Part shown: positions 7,243 to 13,024 of the stretch, piece by piece
How positions within the stretch are numbered: position 1 is the stretch's first letter
How the letters are laid out: each line of letters begins with the position of its first letter
Virus record (IMG/VR): IMGVR_UViG_3300011116_000809
Coordinates: 1-38,890 of that record
Length of the DNA stretch: 38,890 nt
Source of the DNA: a virus
Reading direction: 5' to 3' (one strand)
Position numbers and translations under genes: made by a program
Notes under the pieces: generated by a model
Databases searched by the model: none
The model's input: only the letters and a program-made list of their open reading frames with translations
What the model was told of the DNA's origin: nothing

Positions 7243-7318
7243 TGGTAGCCGACCCCGGATTCGAACCGGGACTTGGCGGAGCTTAAATCCGCTGCCTCTT
7301 CCGTTGGGCTAGTCGGCC
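7243..7318 (-). tRNA. tRNA with UAA anticodon (Leu by anticodon), class I shape
   Basis: The cloverleaf is complete in 76 nt. Acceptor arms GGCCGAC and GTCGGCT pair over 7 bp. The D arm is GCC...GGC. The anticodon stem GCGGA/TCCGC holds loop TTTAAGC with anticodon TAA. The variable loop is five nucleotides (CAAGT). The T arm is CCCGG-TTCGAAT-CCGGG, then discriminator A and an encoded CCA. The anticodon reads UUA (Leu). Bacterial leucine tRNAs normally have a long variable arm, which this one lacks. The upstream ORF ends inside its 5' acceptor strand. Confidence 0.95.
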
Positions 7319-7527
7319 TCACTTGGACTTACATCAATCTCAATTGAGTTTGAATGCCAAGTGTGATCATGAGGTAAGACTTCCATTCCGTAAGTCCAAC
7401 TATCATAGTCATCCTCGTTGCGAGGATCTTCTTCTATCAAGATATAGTGGGGTGAATTGTCATGAATATATTCACCGATGTTAGCCATTGCCATGGCCAA
7501 TAATTGTTCATCTGTGTATTCAGTCAT
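7309..7527 (-). CDS. hypothetical acidic protein, 72 aa, ending inside the tRNA
   Basis: Starts MTEYTDEQLLAMAMANI at 7527. It is rich in Asp and Glu and has no membrane segment. Its TAG stop lies within the 5' acceptor strand of the tRNA, a 10-nt overlap. Tail codons also form the hairpin at 7322-7361. Ribosomes reading this gene would meet the tRNA processing site, so processing and translation may compete. Family unknown. Confidence 0.6.
   Translation of the reverse strand: MTEYTDEQLLAMAMANIGEYIHDNSPHYILIEEDPRNEDDYDSWTYGMEVLPHDHTWHSNSIEIDVSPSEAD
7322..7361 (-). promoter_or_regulatory. TAAGT-type hairpin immediately 5' of the tRNA
   Basis: CTTGG and CCAAG arms (extendable to 7 bp, CACTTGG/CCAAGTG) enclose, on the minus strand, CAT, an inner CTC-AATT-GAG stem and TGTAAGT. 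The same layout with different arms occurs at 10070, 10757 and 18530. It ends four bases before the mature tRNA 5' end, so it may mark a precursor-processing or initiation site. Confidence 0.55.
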
Positions 7528-7534
7528 GGATAAA

Positions 7535-7568
7535 AGACCTGCCCTAGTGACGAGGATAGGACAGGTCT
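7535..7568 (-). terminator. rho-independent terminator after the PcfJ-domain gene
   Basis: Minus-strand arms AGACCTGTCCTA and TAGGGCAGGTCT pair over 12 bp with one wobble. They surround a 10-nt loop and are followed by TTTTATC. It sits between the PcfJ-domain stop (7586) and the next start (7527). Confidence 0.75.
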
Positions 7569-7585
7569 ACCTGGTGCAGGCAAGC

Positions 7586-9307
7586 CTAGCTTAGCTGACT
7601 ATTGCGTTGCTTGAGTGCGTTGCCAAAGGCTGTTGTGTAAAGTTCTTTTTCCTCCAAGGTAAGACTCTTGTTAGACAAGCCAGTAATTTGTTTGACAGAC
7701 ATCATGCCCATACTGACTTCAAGTTGTACTGTAAATACAGGCTTGTTATCAATCATGCACAACACAATGAAGTGTTGCTTCTTCTTGACGCCATCTGCAT
7801 AGCCAGATGCAGAGCCAACACAGTTACGTACTACTTGGCCCCACTGCGCCAACTGATGCGTATCAGCTGGCTGAAAGAATGTCCACTTCTTGTCAGCCAG
7901 TTCAATCTTTACTGGCGTTGGGAATAAATCCTGAGGCAATGATTCATTCTTGTTCTTAATCTTCCATGTTTCAGCTTGCACATCATCATGGAACTCTTCA
8001 ATACGCCAGCGCTTAGGCACTGGTACCTCGACGTTTTCCGTAAGTAATGTATGCACCATGTTCATGGTGTCATTGAATGTATAGAATCTAAAGGTCAATA
8101 CACCTTCTACATTTTCACAACGTGATCTATTGTTGCTTGCTGTTGGATATTCCTGTTCATAATGCTTATTAATCATGTGAAAGAATGATGCAATAGGCAT
8201 GTTGCTCCTGAGCCATTCTTTTACATTGTCTGCTGGAGACCACAAATTAACAGCAATCAATGCATCAATATTGTTTTGATAATAATCAATAGGACAGTCA
8301 GGCCAGATTCGATATACATATTGAATTGCTTCAAGCATGCGCATCATCTCATACCATGGACGCTTTACATTCTTAAGATAATTATTACTTGGATCTTGGT
8401 GTAGTTGATTAACTTGATCACACTTAGATTGAATCCACCTACGAAAGAAAGGTGTATCAATAATGTGCATGATCTTATTTAGTACACGCCAGTCATGTCC
8501 GTATGAAGTTGAGTCATCTTTATGGGCAACAATAATTGCTTTAAGTTCCTGGAACGATGCAATCCACTTTGACTTATCAATTGACTTAAAGTACGCAGTT
8601 GATTGCTCGTGTGTTTTGAGTAACACATTGATAACCAATGATCCCCTAATCCGATCAAAGATTCCATTACTATCTGTCCATGTTGGAATAGTTGATCGCA
8701 ATGCTTTTTCAAATGTATCAATAGCAGGACGCATTTCTGTTGACTTCTTGTAGTACCTAGCAACACCAGGGATGTTCCATCTTGGTGTTGAATCTACCTC
8801 TGCAATGCGCTGTTTGGTAACAAAGATAGTTTGAGTAAACCAGTTAGATCGCCCCATGGTTACTTGCTGCATACTATCCATATTGTTATTGATGTAATAC
8901 GGCATGCTCTTACGTGCAGCTGCAGTATCTTTGAACCAATAGCTATAGCCATACACGTATTGATCTTCTTTACCTTGTGGTGGCAGCCATGCTGCGTACC
9001 AAATGTTTTCGTAGTGATAAAGGATAGCAATAGTAATTGTTGCAGCTTCTGGTGTAGCTACATTAACTACGCGTGTGAACTTATGGAATCTATGTGTAAC
9101 TGGATTCGAATTGATATGAGTGATTGCATCATCAACCAGTGATTCCCTAATGACATCTGCAGGGATGATACCTTTGGGCTGTCCTAGTGGGTATGGAGAT
9201 TTCTTGGTCTTAGTTGTTTGCTGCTTGTTCTCTCTAGCCAAAACCTTAAGCTTTGGATCATAGGCAAGCAGCTCTTGCTGAAGTTCTTGTGGCAGTTGAA
9301 ATTGCAT
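7586..9307 (-). CDS. PcfJ-domain protein, 573 aa
   Basis: The C-terminal 150 residues carry ADTHQLAQWGQVVRNCVGS, YADGVKKKQHFIVLCMIDNKP, FTVQLEV and KQITGLSNK. This is the pattern of the PcfJ-like domain (NCVG, then a KP..TVEL strand, then Q..G..N), first named from an enterococcal conjugative plasmid. The N-terminal 400 residues are helical and rich in Trp and Tyr, with no motif I recognise. The molecular function of PcfJ proteins is unclear. It is the largest gene of the leftward block. It is bounded by a leader hairpin (9337-9357) and its own terminator (7535-7568), so it is probably transcribed as a single-gene unit. Confidence 0.75.
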   Translation of the reverse strand: MQFQLPQELQQELLAYDPKLKVLARENKQQTTKTKKSPYPLGQPKGIIPADVIRESLVDDAITHINSNPVTHRFHKFTRVVNVATPEAATITIAILYHYENIWYAAWLPPQGKEDQYVYGYSYWFKDTAAARKSMPYYINNNMDSMQQVTMGRSNWFTQTIFVTKQRIAEVDSTPRWNIPGVARYYKKSTEMRPAIDTFEKALRSTIPTWTDSNGIFDRIRGSLVINVLLKTHEQSTAYFKSIDKSKWIASFQELKAIIVAHKDDSTSYGHDWRVLNKIMHIIDTPFFRRWIQSKCDQVNQLHQDPSNNYLKNVKRPWYEMMRMLEAIQYVYRIWPDCPIDYYQNNIDALIAVNLWSPADNVKEWLRSNMPIASFFHMINKHYEQEYPTASNNRSRCENVEGVLTFRFYTFNDTMNMVHTLLTENVEVPVPKRWRIEEFHDDVQAETWKIKNKNESLPQDLFPTPVKIELADKKWTFFQPADTHQLAQWGQVVRNCVGSASGYADGVKKKQHFIVLCMIDNKPVFTVQLEVSMGMMSVKQITGLSNKSLTLEEKELYTTAFGNALKQRNSQLS

Positions 9308-9336
9308 GGTTGATTCAGGGTTGAGTTTGTAGTGTA

Positions 9337-9357
9337 GGTCAGTTTAACGTCATGACC
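9337..9357 (-). promoter_or_regulatory. leader hairpin with TGACGTTAAAC loop
   Basis: GGTCA (9337-9341) and TGACC (9353-9357) flank, on the minus strand, the same 11-nt loop TGACGTTAAAC seen before the Gp88-like gene. There the arms are GAGCA/TGCTC. Changed arms with preserved pairing imply that structure is selected. It is 29 nt upstream of the PcfJ-domain start. Confidence 0.6.
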
Positions 9358-9374
9358 CAGGACGTGATGATTAC

Positions 9375-9587
9375 TCAATCATCTTCAGTGTGTTCATCAG
9401 GTTCGCGCCATCCATCTGCAAGGATTGCTGAATAGCTATCGTCTACAGCCCGCTCAAATGCATAAGCTTGAGCAGGTGAAATGAACACAGGCAAACGCTT
9501 GGCAAACCCAGTGCAGAGATACACTCTGCCCTTGGGACCACGCAGTGTAATGTACCAACGTTTGAATTCAATTGAAAATCCAATCAT
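9375..9587 (-). CDS. hypothetical protein, 70 aa
   Basis: MIGFSIEFKRWYITLRGPKGRVYLCTGF suggests a small antiparallel beta sheet, followed by a helix (AQAYAFERAVDDSYSAI) and an acidic tail. No membrane or cysteine motif. It follows the 84-aa gene with a 9-nt gap and is probably co-transcribed. Family unknown. Confidence 0.65.
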   Translation of the reverse strand: MIGFSIEFKRWYITLRGPKGRVYLCTGFAKRLPVFISPAQAYAFERAVDDSYSAILADGWREPDEHTEDD

Positions 9588-9596
9588 GATGTTAAG

Positions 9597-9851
9597 TCAG
9601 TTGTTGTAATCAGAGCTGTCTACTGGCGTCCACTCAAGGTCAAGACCAGTAAGGAAACTACAGAACCCATCTTCGTCAGTAGGGATCTGTTCTTCGTCAG
9701 CCAGTTGGAAACTAGCGATACACAGTCCTGGAGCATACTCAGCAGGGTCTCTGTAAGTTGCTTTGTAGATGCAAATAGCATCATCAATGATTGCTTCAAC
9801 TGTGACATTGGCACCTTCAATGGTTGTGTTCTCGATTGATAGCACGGTCAT
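9597..9851 (-). CDS. hypothetical acidic protein, 84 aa
   Basis: Start MTVLSIENTTIEGANVTVEA at 9851, overlapping the upstream stop as ATGA. Alternating hydrophobic residues in the first half suggest beta structure; the second half is strongly acidic. An alternative upstream start at 9911 would lie inside the preceding gene and is less likely. No family recognised. Confidence 0.6.
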   Translation of the reverse strand: MTVLSIENTTIEGANVTVEAIIDDAICIYKATYRDPAEYAPGLCIASFQLADEEQIPTDEDGFCSFLTGLDLEWTPVDSSDYNN

Positions 9852-10039
9852 GGCCAGTTGCTCTCCACGTATTTGCAATTGGTTGTGATGTAGCATTTGT
9901 AGCTGTGCCACATGCGTGCAGTCTGGTACTCACCGTTGAAACGGTTAGTGTCATGACAGTGTAGTTGTGCACGCTGTGCTGCCATCTCGGCAAGATGCAA
10001 TCGATCAAAGAAATCGATGCAGTTAGATGATGCTCCCAT
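9848..10039 (-). CDS. hypothetical protein, 63 aa
   Basis: Start MGASSNCIDFFDRLHLAEMAAQR at 10039. Three cysteines, histidines and many Asn/Tyr residues in the second half. The stop overlaps the next start (ATGA), consistent with coupling. It follows a TAAGT-type leader hairpin at 10070-10101. Family unknown. Confidence 0.55.
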   Translation of the reverse strand: MGASSNCIDFFDRLHLAEMAAQRAQLHCHDTNRFNGEYQTARMWHSYKCYITTNCKYVESNWP

Positions 10040-10069
10040 GTTGAGTTTGTGTTGAGGTGGGGTTGAACA

Positions 10070-10101
10070 CTGGGACTTATATAGCAATTGCTAATGCCCA
10101 G
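10070..10101 (-). promoter_or_regulatory. TAAGT-type leader hairpin
   Basis: Minus-strand arms CTGGG/CCCAG enclose CATT, an inner AGC-AATT-GCT stem and ATATAAGT. It is nearly identical to the element at 10757-10788 (three changes). It lies 30 nt before the start at 10039 and just after the stop of the Tyr/Gly repeat gene. Confidence 0.6.
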
Positions 10102-10104
10102 TAA

Positions 10105-10401
10105 CTATTTAATTCTTCGTAAACGATGCGGCGAGCAAGTGCCATCGCCATAGCCATTGCCATTGCCATAGCCATTGCCATTGCCATAGCCATTGCCATA
10201 GCCATAGCCATTGCCATTGCCATAGCCATAGCCATAGCCATTGCCATAGCCATAGCCATAGCCATAGCCATAGCCATTGCCATAGCCATTGCCATTGCCA
10301 TAGCCATAGCCATCGCCATAGCCATAGCCATAGCCATAGCCATAGCCATAGCCATCGCCATTGCCATTGCCATAGCCGACGGGGCGCATCAGTGCGGCCA
10401 T
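10105..10401 (-). CDS. Tyr/Asn/Asp-Gly dipeptide repeat protein, 98 aa
   Basis: From ATG 10401 the frame reads MAALMRPVGYGNGNGDG, then about 39 dipeptides of Gly with Tyr, Asn or Asp, and ends with a short basic tail (CSPHRLRRIK). The start shares one base with the stop of the preceding gene (TGATG), which is why I prefer this frame over the open Met-Ala, Trp-Leu/Gln and antisense Ala-Ile frames. From general knowledge, a glycine-dipeptide repeat ORF following a gene like the one at 10401-10724 is seen in other phages. The repeat protein would be disordered, and its function is unknown. Confidence 0.55.
   Translation of the reverse strand: MAALMRPVGYGNGNGDGYGYGYGYGYGYGDGYGYGNGNGYGNGYGYGYGYGYGNGYGYGYGNGNGYGYGNGYGNGNGYGNGNGYGDGTCSPHRLRRIK
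10141..10374. repeat. 39 tandem GCCATN hexamers
   Basis: Thirty-nine uninterrupted six-base units occupy 234 bp. On the plus strand the sixth base is A 23 times, T 13 times, C 3 times and never G. All other positions are invariant. The array is open in several frames at once: Ala-Ile on the plus strand, and Met-Ala, Tyr/Asn/Asp-Gly and Trp-Leu/Gln/Arg on the minus strand. It is too regular and spacer-free to be CRISPR. Confidence 0.98.
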
Positions 10402-10724
10402 CAGTTAAGTCCCCAGTTCTCAGAAACCGGGATGCAGAAAATCTCTGCACCTTCGGGAATGTCTACATCTGCTATGGGGCGCAAATCGGCCTCGGCTGTT
10501 TCAACCATCTTGGCAAAGCCGATGGATTCCCACTTAAATACATGCAATGCTCGTGCTAAACGGATGCGGCCGTTTTCTCTGGTAACATCACCAGCAAAGA
10601 TCCAGCCGCGATCAACGACCACAACAGCGCGATTGCCATTAGGTTGTGGTGTCAAAACAAAATCTGAACGAACATAATCAATACCGTTAATTGAAATGTT
10701 GTTGATTGATGCAATGTCAGACAT
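10401..10724 (-). CDS. DUF6948-like phage protein, 107 aa
   Basis: The core reads NRAVVVVDRGWIFAGDVT, then LARALHVFKWESIGFAKM and EGAEIFCIPVSENWGL. The beta-rich VVV..G.IFAG..T plus FKWES layout resembles the DUF6948 family of small phage proteins, but this assignment is from memory and tentative. The stop shares a base with the next gene's ATG, tying it to the Tyr/Gly repeat gene. The start is ATG 10724, 32 nt after a TAAGT-type hairpin. Confidence 0.65.
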   Translation of the reverse strand: MSDIASINNISINGIDYVRSDFVLTPQPNGNRAVVVVDRGWIFAGDVTRENGRIRLARALHVFKWESIGFAKMVETAEADLRPIADVDIPEGAEIFCIPVSENWGLN

Positions 10725-10756
10725 GATTGTAAATACAAATGGAATTTAGATTAAAG

Positions 10757-10788
10757 CTGGGACTTACATAGCAGTTGCTAATGCCCAG
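10757..10788 (-). promoter_or_regulatory. TAAGT-type leader hairpin overlapping the upstream gene's end
   Basis: Minus-strand arms CTGGG/CCCAG enclose CATT, AGC-AACT-GCT and ATGTAAGT. Part of it encodes the last codons of the 72-aa gene (YWALATAM), so the element straddles a stop codon. It is the second copy of the element at 10070-10101. Confidence 0.6.
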
Positions 10789-10982
10789 TAGCTCCACATT
10801 ATCTTAATGTTTCGGAAGCTTACGCCTGTGCCTGGGATGCTGAGTGATCCCAGGATACCAGACTTCCTGGCGTTAAGCGTGAGTTGAATGGGTCCCAGCT
10901 TAATTGATTTAGTGTACGACTTGATACCATTTTCTGTGATGTTGACACCACCAATGGTTCTATCAAAGTTAAGTTTAGTCAT
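10764..10982 (-). CDS. small DUF4236-like protein, 72 aa
   Basis: KLGPIQLTLNARKSGILGSL and SIPGTGVSFRN resemble the glycine-rich repeat end of DUF4236-type proteins (GIPGTGLSYR). The match is short and by eye. The ATG at 10982 overlaps the upstream stop by 8 nt (ATGACTAA). The C-terminus YWALATAM is encoded by the hairpin element at 10757-10788, so the protein end may be a by-product of the RNA element. Confidence 0.6.
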   Translation of the reverse strand: MTKLNFDRTIGGVNITENGIKSYTKSIKLGPIQLTLNARKSGILGSLSIPGTGVSFRNIKIMWSYWALATAM

Positions 10983-11298
10983 TGTGTTGAGATGATACAA
11001 AGGTTCTGATCTGTTTAATCTTCTCTACATCATGTGCTGTAAGCAATGAATGTACATACTCATTCAGTTCATCATCACCTGATAGGAATGAGATGATGAC
11101 TACTGCACGATGCATGTCATGTTCAGTGAGTGTGGTATGGGGATGAGCAATGATCTGTTGAATGATAGTAAAGATGGATTGATAACGTTGGTTCCATATC
11201 TTATGTATATCTTCTTGTAGTTGTTCACTAAAAGAATCTAAGGTTTCCCCCTGGTACGCCCCCTGGGGGGTGCAGGGGGGATTGTGTTGTTCAGTCAT
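10975..11298 (-). CDS. hypothetical helical protein, 107 aa
   Basis: Starts MTEQHNPPCTPQGAYQ at 11298 with an 8-nt overlap with the upstream gene. The body is helical (IWNQRYQSIFTIIQQIIAH, MHRAVVIISFLSG), resembling in style the polyQ gene at 6475-6810 but with no clear identity. The 5' codons lie in a C-run-rich stretch (11248-11280). Function unknown. Confidence 0.6.
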   Translation of the reverse strand: MTEQHNPPCTPQGAYQGETLDSFSEQLQEDIHKIWNQRYQSIFTIIQQIIAHPHTTLTEHDMHRAVVIISFLSGDDELNEYVHSLLTAHDVEKIKQIRTFVSSQHND

Positions 11299-11671
11299 TG
11301 AGCTGCTCCAGGGCGTGTCGTAGGGCTTGATACTCAGGATCAACTATGCGTCGTGATTCAATTAAGTCTTCAAGAACCTGTAGTGCTTCTTCCTTTGGAG
11401 ACAACGGCTTTGGGCGTCTGGTAGCACGAAGTTCAGCAAGTTGAAACTGCGGGGTTGCAAACCACGTCATCCTTCCAGGTGCACCAATGTACTCACAGCA
11501 CGCTTCCAGCTCCTGGTCTGCGCCCCAGCGGGCGGCTTGGGTGGCGATGTACTGATATACCGTACAACTTGGGTTAATCGGATGTTGTTTAGTCATCGGG
11601 AGCTTAATCCATTCATCTCGCCATTGCTCCACCAGCTCCGGCGGTGGAGTGATCGGATGTTGTTTAATCAT
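11291..11671 (-). CDS. ELEACCEW/ARRPKPPS-family small protein, 126 aa (paralog 3)
   Basis: Contains PPPELVEQW, AARWGADQELEACCEY, ELRATRRPKPLSPKEEAL and LRHALEQLND, the same ordered blocks as the genes at 5794-6108 and 6101-6478. The N-terminus has a partial internal duplication (MIKQHPITPPPE and MTKQHPINPS). The start at 11671 overlaps the upstream stop by 8 nt. A dispersed third copy shows the family has spread within this genome. Confidence 0.7.
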   Translation of the reverse strand: MIKQHPITPPPELVEQWRDEWIKLPMTKQHPINPSCTVYQYIATQAARWGADQELEACCEYIGAPGRMTWFATPQFQLAELRATRRPKPLSPKEEALQVLEDLIESRRIVDPEYQALRHALEQLND

Positions 11672-11975
11672 CGTAAGAGTCTGCTTCACAGAGGATGAAT
11701 TTAAGTTCGTAATACTCTTGATTCTTATTTAAATCAAGGTGGTATTCAGCGTGGAATCCACCAGATCCCACAGTCTTTTCTATGGTTGCCTCGGTCAATA
11801 GATGACGAGCCGTTGCTTTAAGTCTTGCAACACTTGGTAGTTCCATACCATCATTACGTGTTGTCTTCCATTGCCAATCAAGTGCAGTCATTGCCACATG
11901 CACGCGTTCAAAGTTGAAATTGTCAATGACTTCATCAATCAATGCAATTTGATCGACGCTCAGTTTCTTCACCAT
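11664..11975 (-). CDS. hypothetical protein, 103 aa
   Basis: MVKKLSVDQIALIDEVIDNFNFERVHVAMTALDWQWK, then ELPSVARLKATARHLL and GGFHAEYHLD, then LKFILCEAD. The layout (FNFERVHxxMTALxWxW, PSVxxLK, GGFxAxY) is one I have seen in phage proteins of unknown function. The start overlaps the preceding micropeptide by 7 nt. Confidence 0.7.
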   Translation of the reverse strand: MVKKLSVDQIALIDEVIDNFNFERVHVAMTALDWQWKTTRNDGMELPSVARLKATARHLLTEATIEKTVGSGGFHAEYHLDLNKNQEYYELKFILCEADSYDD

Positions 11976-12040
11976 GTTTTAATTGCAATGTAAATGAGAT
12001 AACCAAGTACACATATTAAAAAGATGTGTAGTGTTGTCAT
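11969..12040 (-). CDS. transmembrane micropeptide 3, 23 aa
   Basis: ATG 12040 to TGA 11969. Begins MTTLHIFLICVLGYLIYIAI and ends Lys-Thr-Trp; nearly the whole peptide is one hydrophobic helix. It overlaps the next gene's ATG by 7 nt. It is the last of three adjacent micropeptides. Function unknown; a small membrane effector or holin-type accessory is possible. Confidence 0.55.
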   Translation of the reverse strand: MTTLHIFLICVLGYLIYIAIKTW

Positions 12041-12044
12041 TAAT

Positions 12045-12113
12045 TTAGTCCATAAGTAAAAATGAAAGTGCAAAGATTAATGCAATAAGGATTGCTGCAA
12101 TCACTGCTGTCAT
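12045..12113 (-). CDS. transmembrane micropeptide 2, 22 aa
   Basis: ATG 12113 to TAA 12045. Begins MTAVIAAILIALIFALSFLL and ends Met-Asp, a single hydrophobic helix with a charged end. Its start overlaps the stop of micropeptide 1 as ATGA. Too short for standard gene finding; support comes from the overlaps and the repeated design. Confidence 0.55.
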   Translation of the reverse strand: MTAVIAAILIALIFALSFLLMD

Positions 12114-12175
12114 TTAAATACAATCAATGTAAACATGAATAAAGACATAAAGATTGCGATGAGTAATACTGTCAT
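12110..12175 (-). CDS. transmembrane micropeptide 1, 21 aa
   Basis: ATG 12175 to TGA 12110. Begins MTVLLIAIFMSLFMFTLIVF and ends in a single Lys. The ATG shares its A with the TAA of the upstream gene (TAATG), so ribosomes ending there can restart directly. The first of three such peptides in a row. Confidence 0.55.
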   Translation of the reverse strand: MTVLLIAIFMSLFMFTLIVFK

Positions 12176-12378
12176 TACTGCAGTTCATCCGGCATAAGCA
12201 TCTTCATATCTTCATCTTCCATATTTGTCATTACAAATTTCTTTCCATCGGGGGAGACAAAGCCCCCGATGAATCCAACACCTTGCTTGTCTGCAGCTTC
12301 TTTCATTTGCGCAACAATGCGCATGGCAGAAAGCTTTTGTGGATCCAGTGAATCTTCAATGCTGATAATGTCGGACAT
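12175..12378 (-). CDS. hypothetical protein, 67 aa
   Basis: MSDIISIEDSLDPQKLSAMRIVAQMKEAADK is helical, followed by GVGFIGGFVSPDGKKFVMTNM, which looks like a beta hairpin, and an acidic Met-rich tail. No family recognised. It feeds translationally into the three micropeptides through its TAATG junction. Confidence 0.65.
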   Translation of the reverse strand: MSDIISIEDSLDPQKLSAMRIVAQMKEAADKQGVGFIGGFVSPDGKKFVMTNMEDEDMKMLMPDELQ

Positions 12379-12487
12379 TTGATGTGTGTTTTGTGGAATG
12401 AACTGAAGTTTGGCTTGAGACCTGATAAGCCTACCAGCGATGTCAAGTCACTGGCAGACTTACAGATTCTCTTAATGTGTTGTAGTA
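12379..12487 (-). other. intergenic leader with two hairpins
   Basis: On the minus strand GCCAG and CTGG arms (about 12434-12456) and GGCTT/AAGCC arms (about 12415-12434) form two successive hairpins ahead of the gene at 12378. No gene is visible. Confidence 0.35.
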
Positions 12488-12796
12488 TTAGCGGTGTGCT
12501 TCCAGGTGCTCACGCCATGCGGCATCATGCATTTCTGATGCAGTCATGGGCGGCTCACCTGGTTCGCTAGGCGTGGGATCATAGTCAAGCTCATCACTCA
12601 ACAGGCTGATTGCCTCATCAAGTGCAGCGGCTGTCTCTGGTGTGAGATGCTGATCCATTTCATGACGCCTGCATTCACGATTGCGAATGTTCTTGAGTGC
12701 ATCCAATGCAACTTGCAATTGATGATACTCATTTTTAGTCCAGGTAAGTTCAGGATACTTCTCTGGTTTGTTGTTGAGTTGAGTTGAATCAGTCAT
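12488..12796 (-). CDS. hypothetical protein, 102 aa
   Basis: The middle (YHQLQVALDALKNIRNRECRRHEMD, TAAALDEAISLLSDEL) is helical and amphipathic, like a small dimerising protein. Pro-rich linker SEPGEPPMTASEMHD near the C-terminus. Start ATG 12796. No family recognised. Confidence 0.65.
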   Translation of the reverse strand: MTDSTQLNNKPEKYPELTWTKNEYHQLQVALDALKNIRNRECRRHEMDQHLTPETAAALDEAISLLSDELDYDPTPSEPGEPPMTASEMHDAAWREHLEAHR

Positions 12797-12821
12797 GTGT
12801 TTACCTTAAAGGTTTAGGTTC

Positions 12822-12844
12822 CCCCCTGGTACTTAACCAGGGGG
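12822..12844 (-). promoter_or_regulatory. GC-rich 9-bp hairpin before the 102-aa gene
   Basis: CCCCCTGGT and ACCAGGGGG pair perfectly around a five-base loop. On the minus strand the loop region reads TTAAGTACC, resembling the TAAGTCC of the elements at 7322, 10070, 10757 and 18530. It ends 25 nt before the start at 12796. Confidence 0.5.
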
Positions 12845-12910
12845 AGTGTGAGGGGGGTAGGCCAACGAAGTTGTGGTCATTTATTGTGATGGTCAATAGC
12901 CACACATAGT

Positions 12911-12925
12911 TAAACACTGTGTTTA
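12911..12925. promoter_or_regulatory. perfect palindrome, possible operator
   Basis: TAAACAC-T-GTGTTTA is a 15-bp perfect inverted repeat with a one-base centre, a size typical of repressor binding sites. It lies in the largest leftward non-coding gap of this section (12797-13024), which also holds a 6-bp hairpin (12956-12972) and two stronger hairpins. Binding protein unknown. Confidence 0.35.
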
Positions 12926-12982
12926 CCACACTTCGTGTTTGGCATTACCCATGTCATTCGCTATTTGCGAATAGAGAATATA

Positions 12983-13019
12983 ACCACCAACACATTAGGA
13001 AAACTTATATGTTGGTGGT
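12983..13019 (-). terminator. probable terminator after the winged-helix-like gene
   Basis: ACCACCAACA (12983-12992) and TGTTGGTGGT (13010-13019) pair over 10 bp around a 17-nt loop. On the minus strand it is followed by a TTATATT run. It begins six bases after the stop at 13025. Confidence 0.5.
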
Positions 13020-13024
13020 GTTAA

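Noticed and set aside
7220-7322. Extended 154-aa reading of the gene at 6858-7220
   Set aside because: The extension translates the tRNA and its flank; the ATG at 7220 is the sensible start.
10141-10374. CRISPR-like array
   Set aside because: Units are six bases with no spacers; this is a microsatellite.
10126-10677. 183-aa plus-strand Ala-Ile repeat ORF, and the minus-strand Met-Ala and Trp-rich ORFs
   Set aside because: All arise because the hexamer has no stop in those frames. Only the Tyr/Asn/Asp-Gly frame has a coupled start with its upstream gene.
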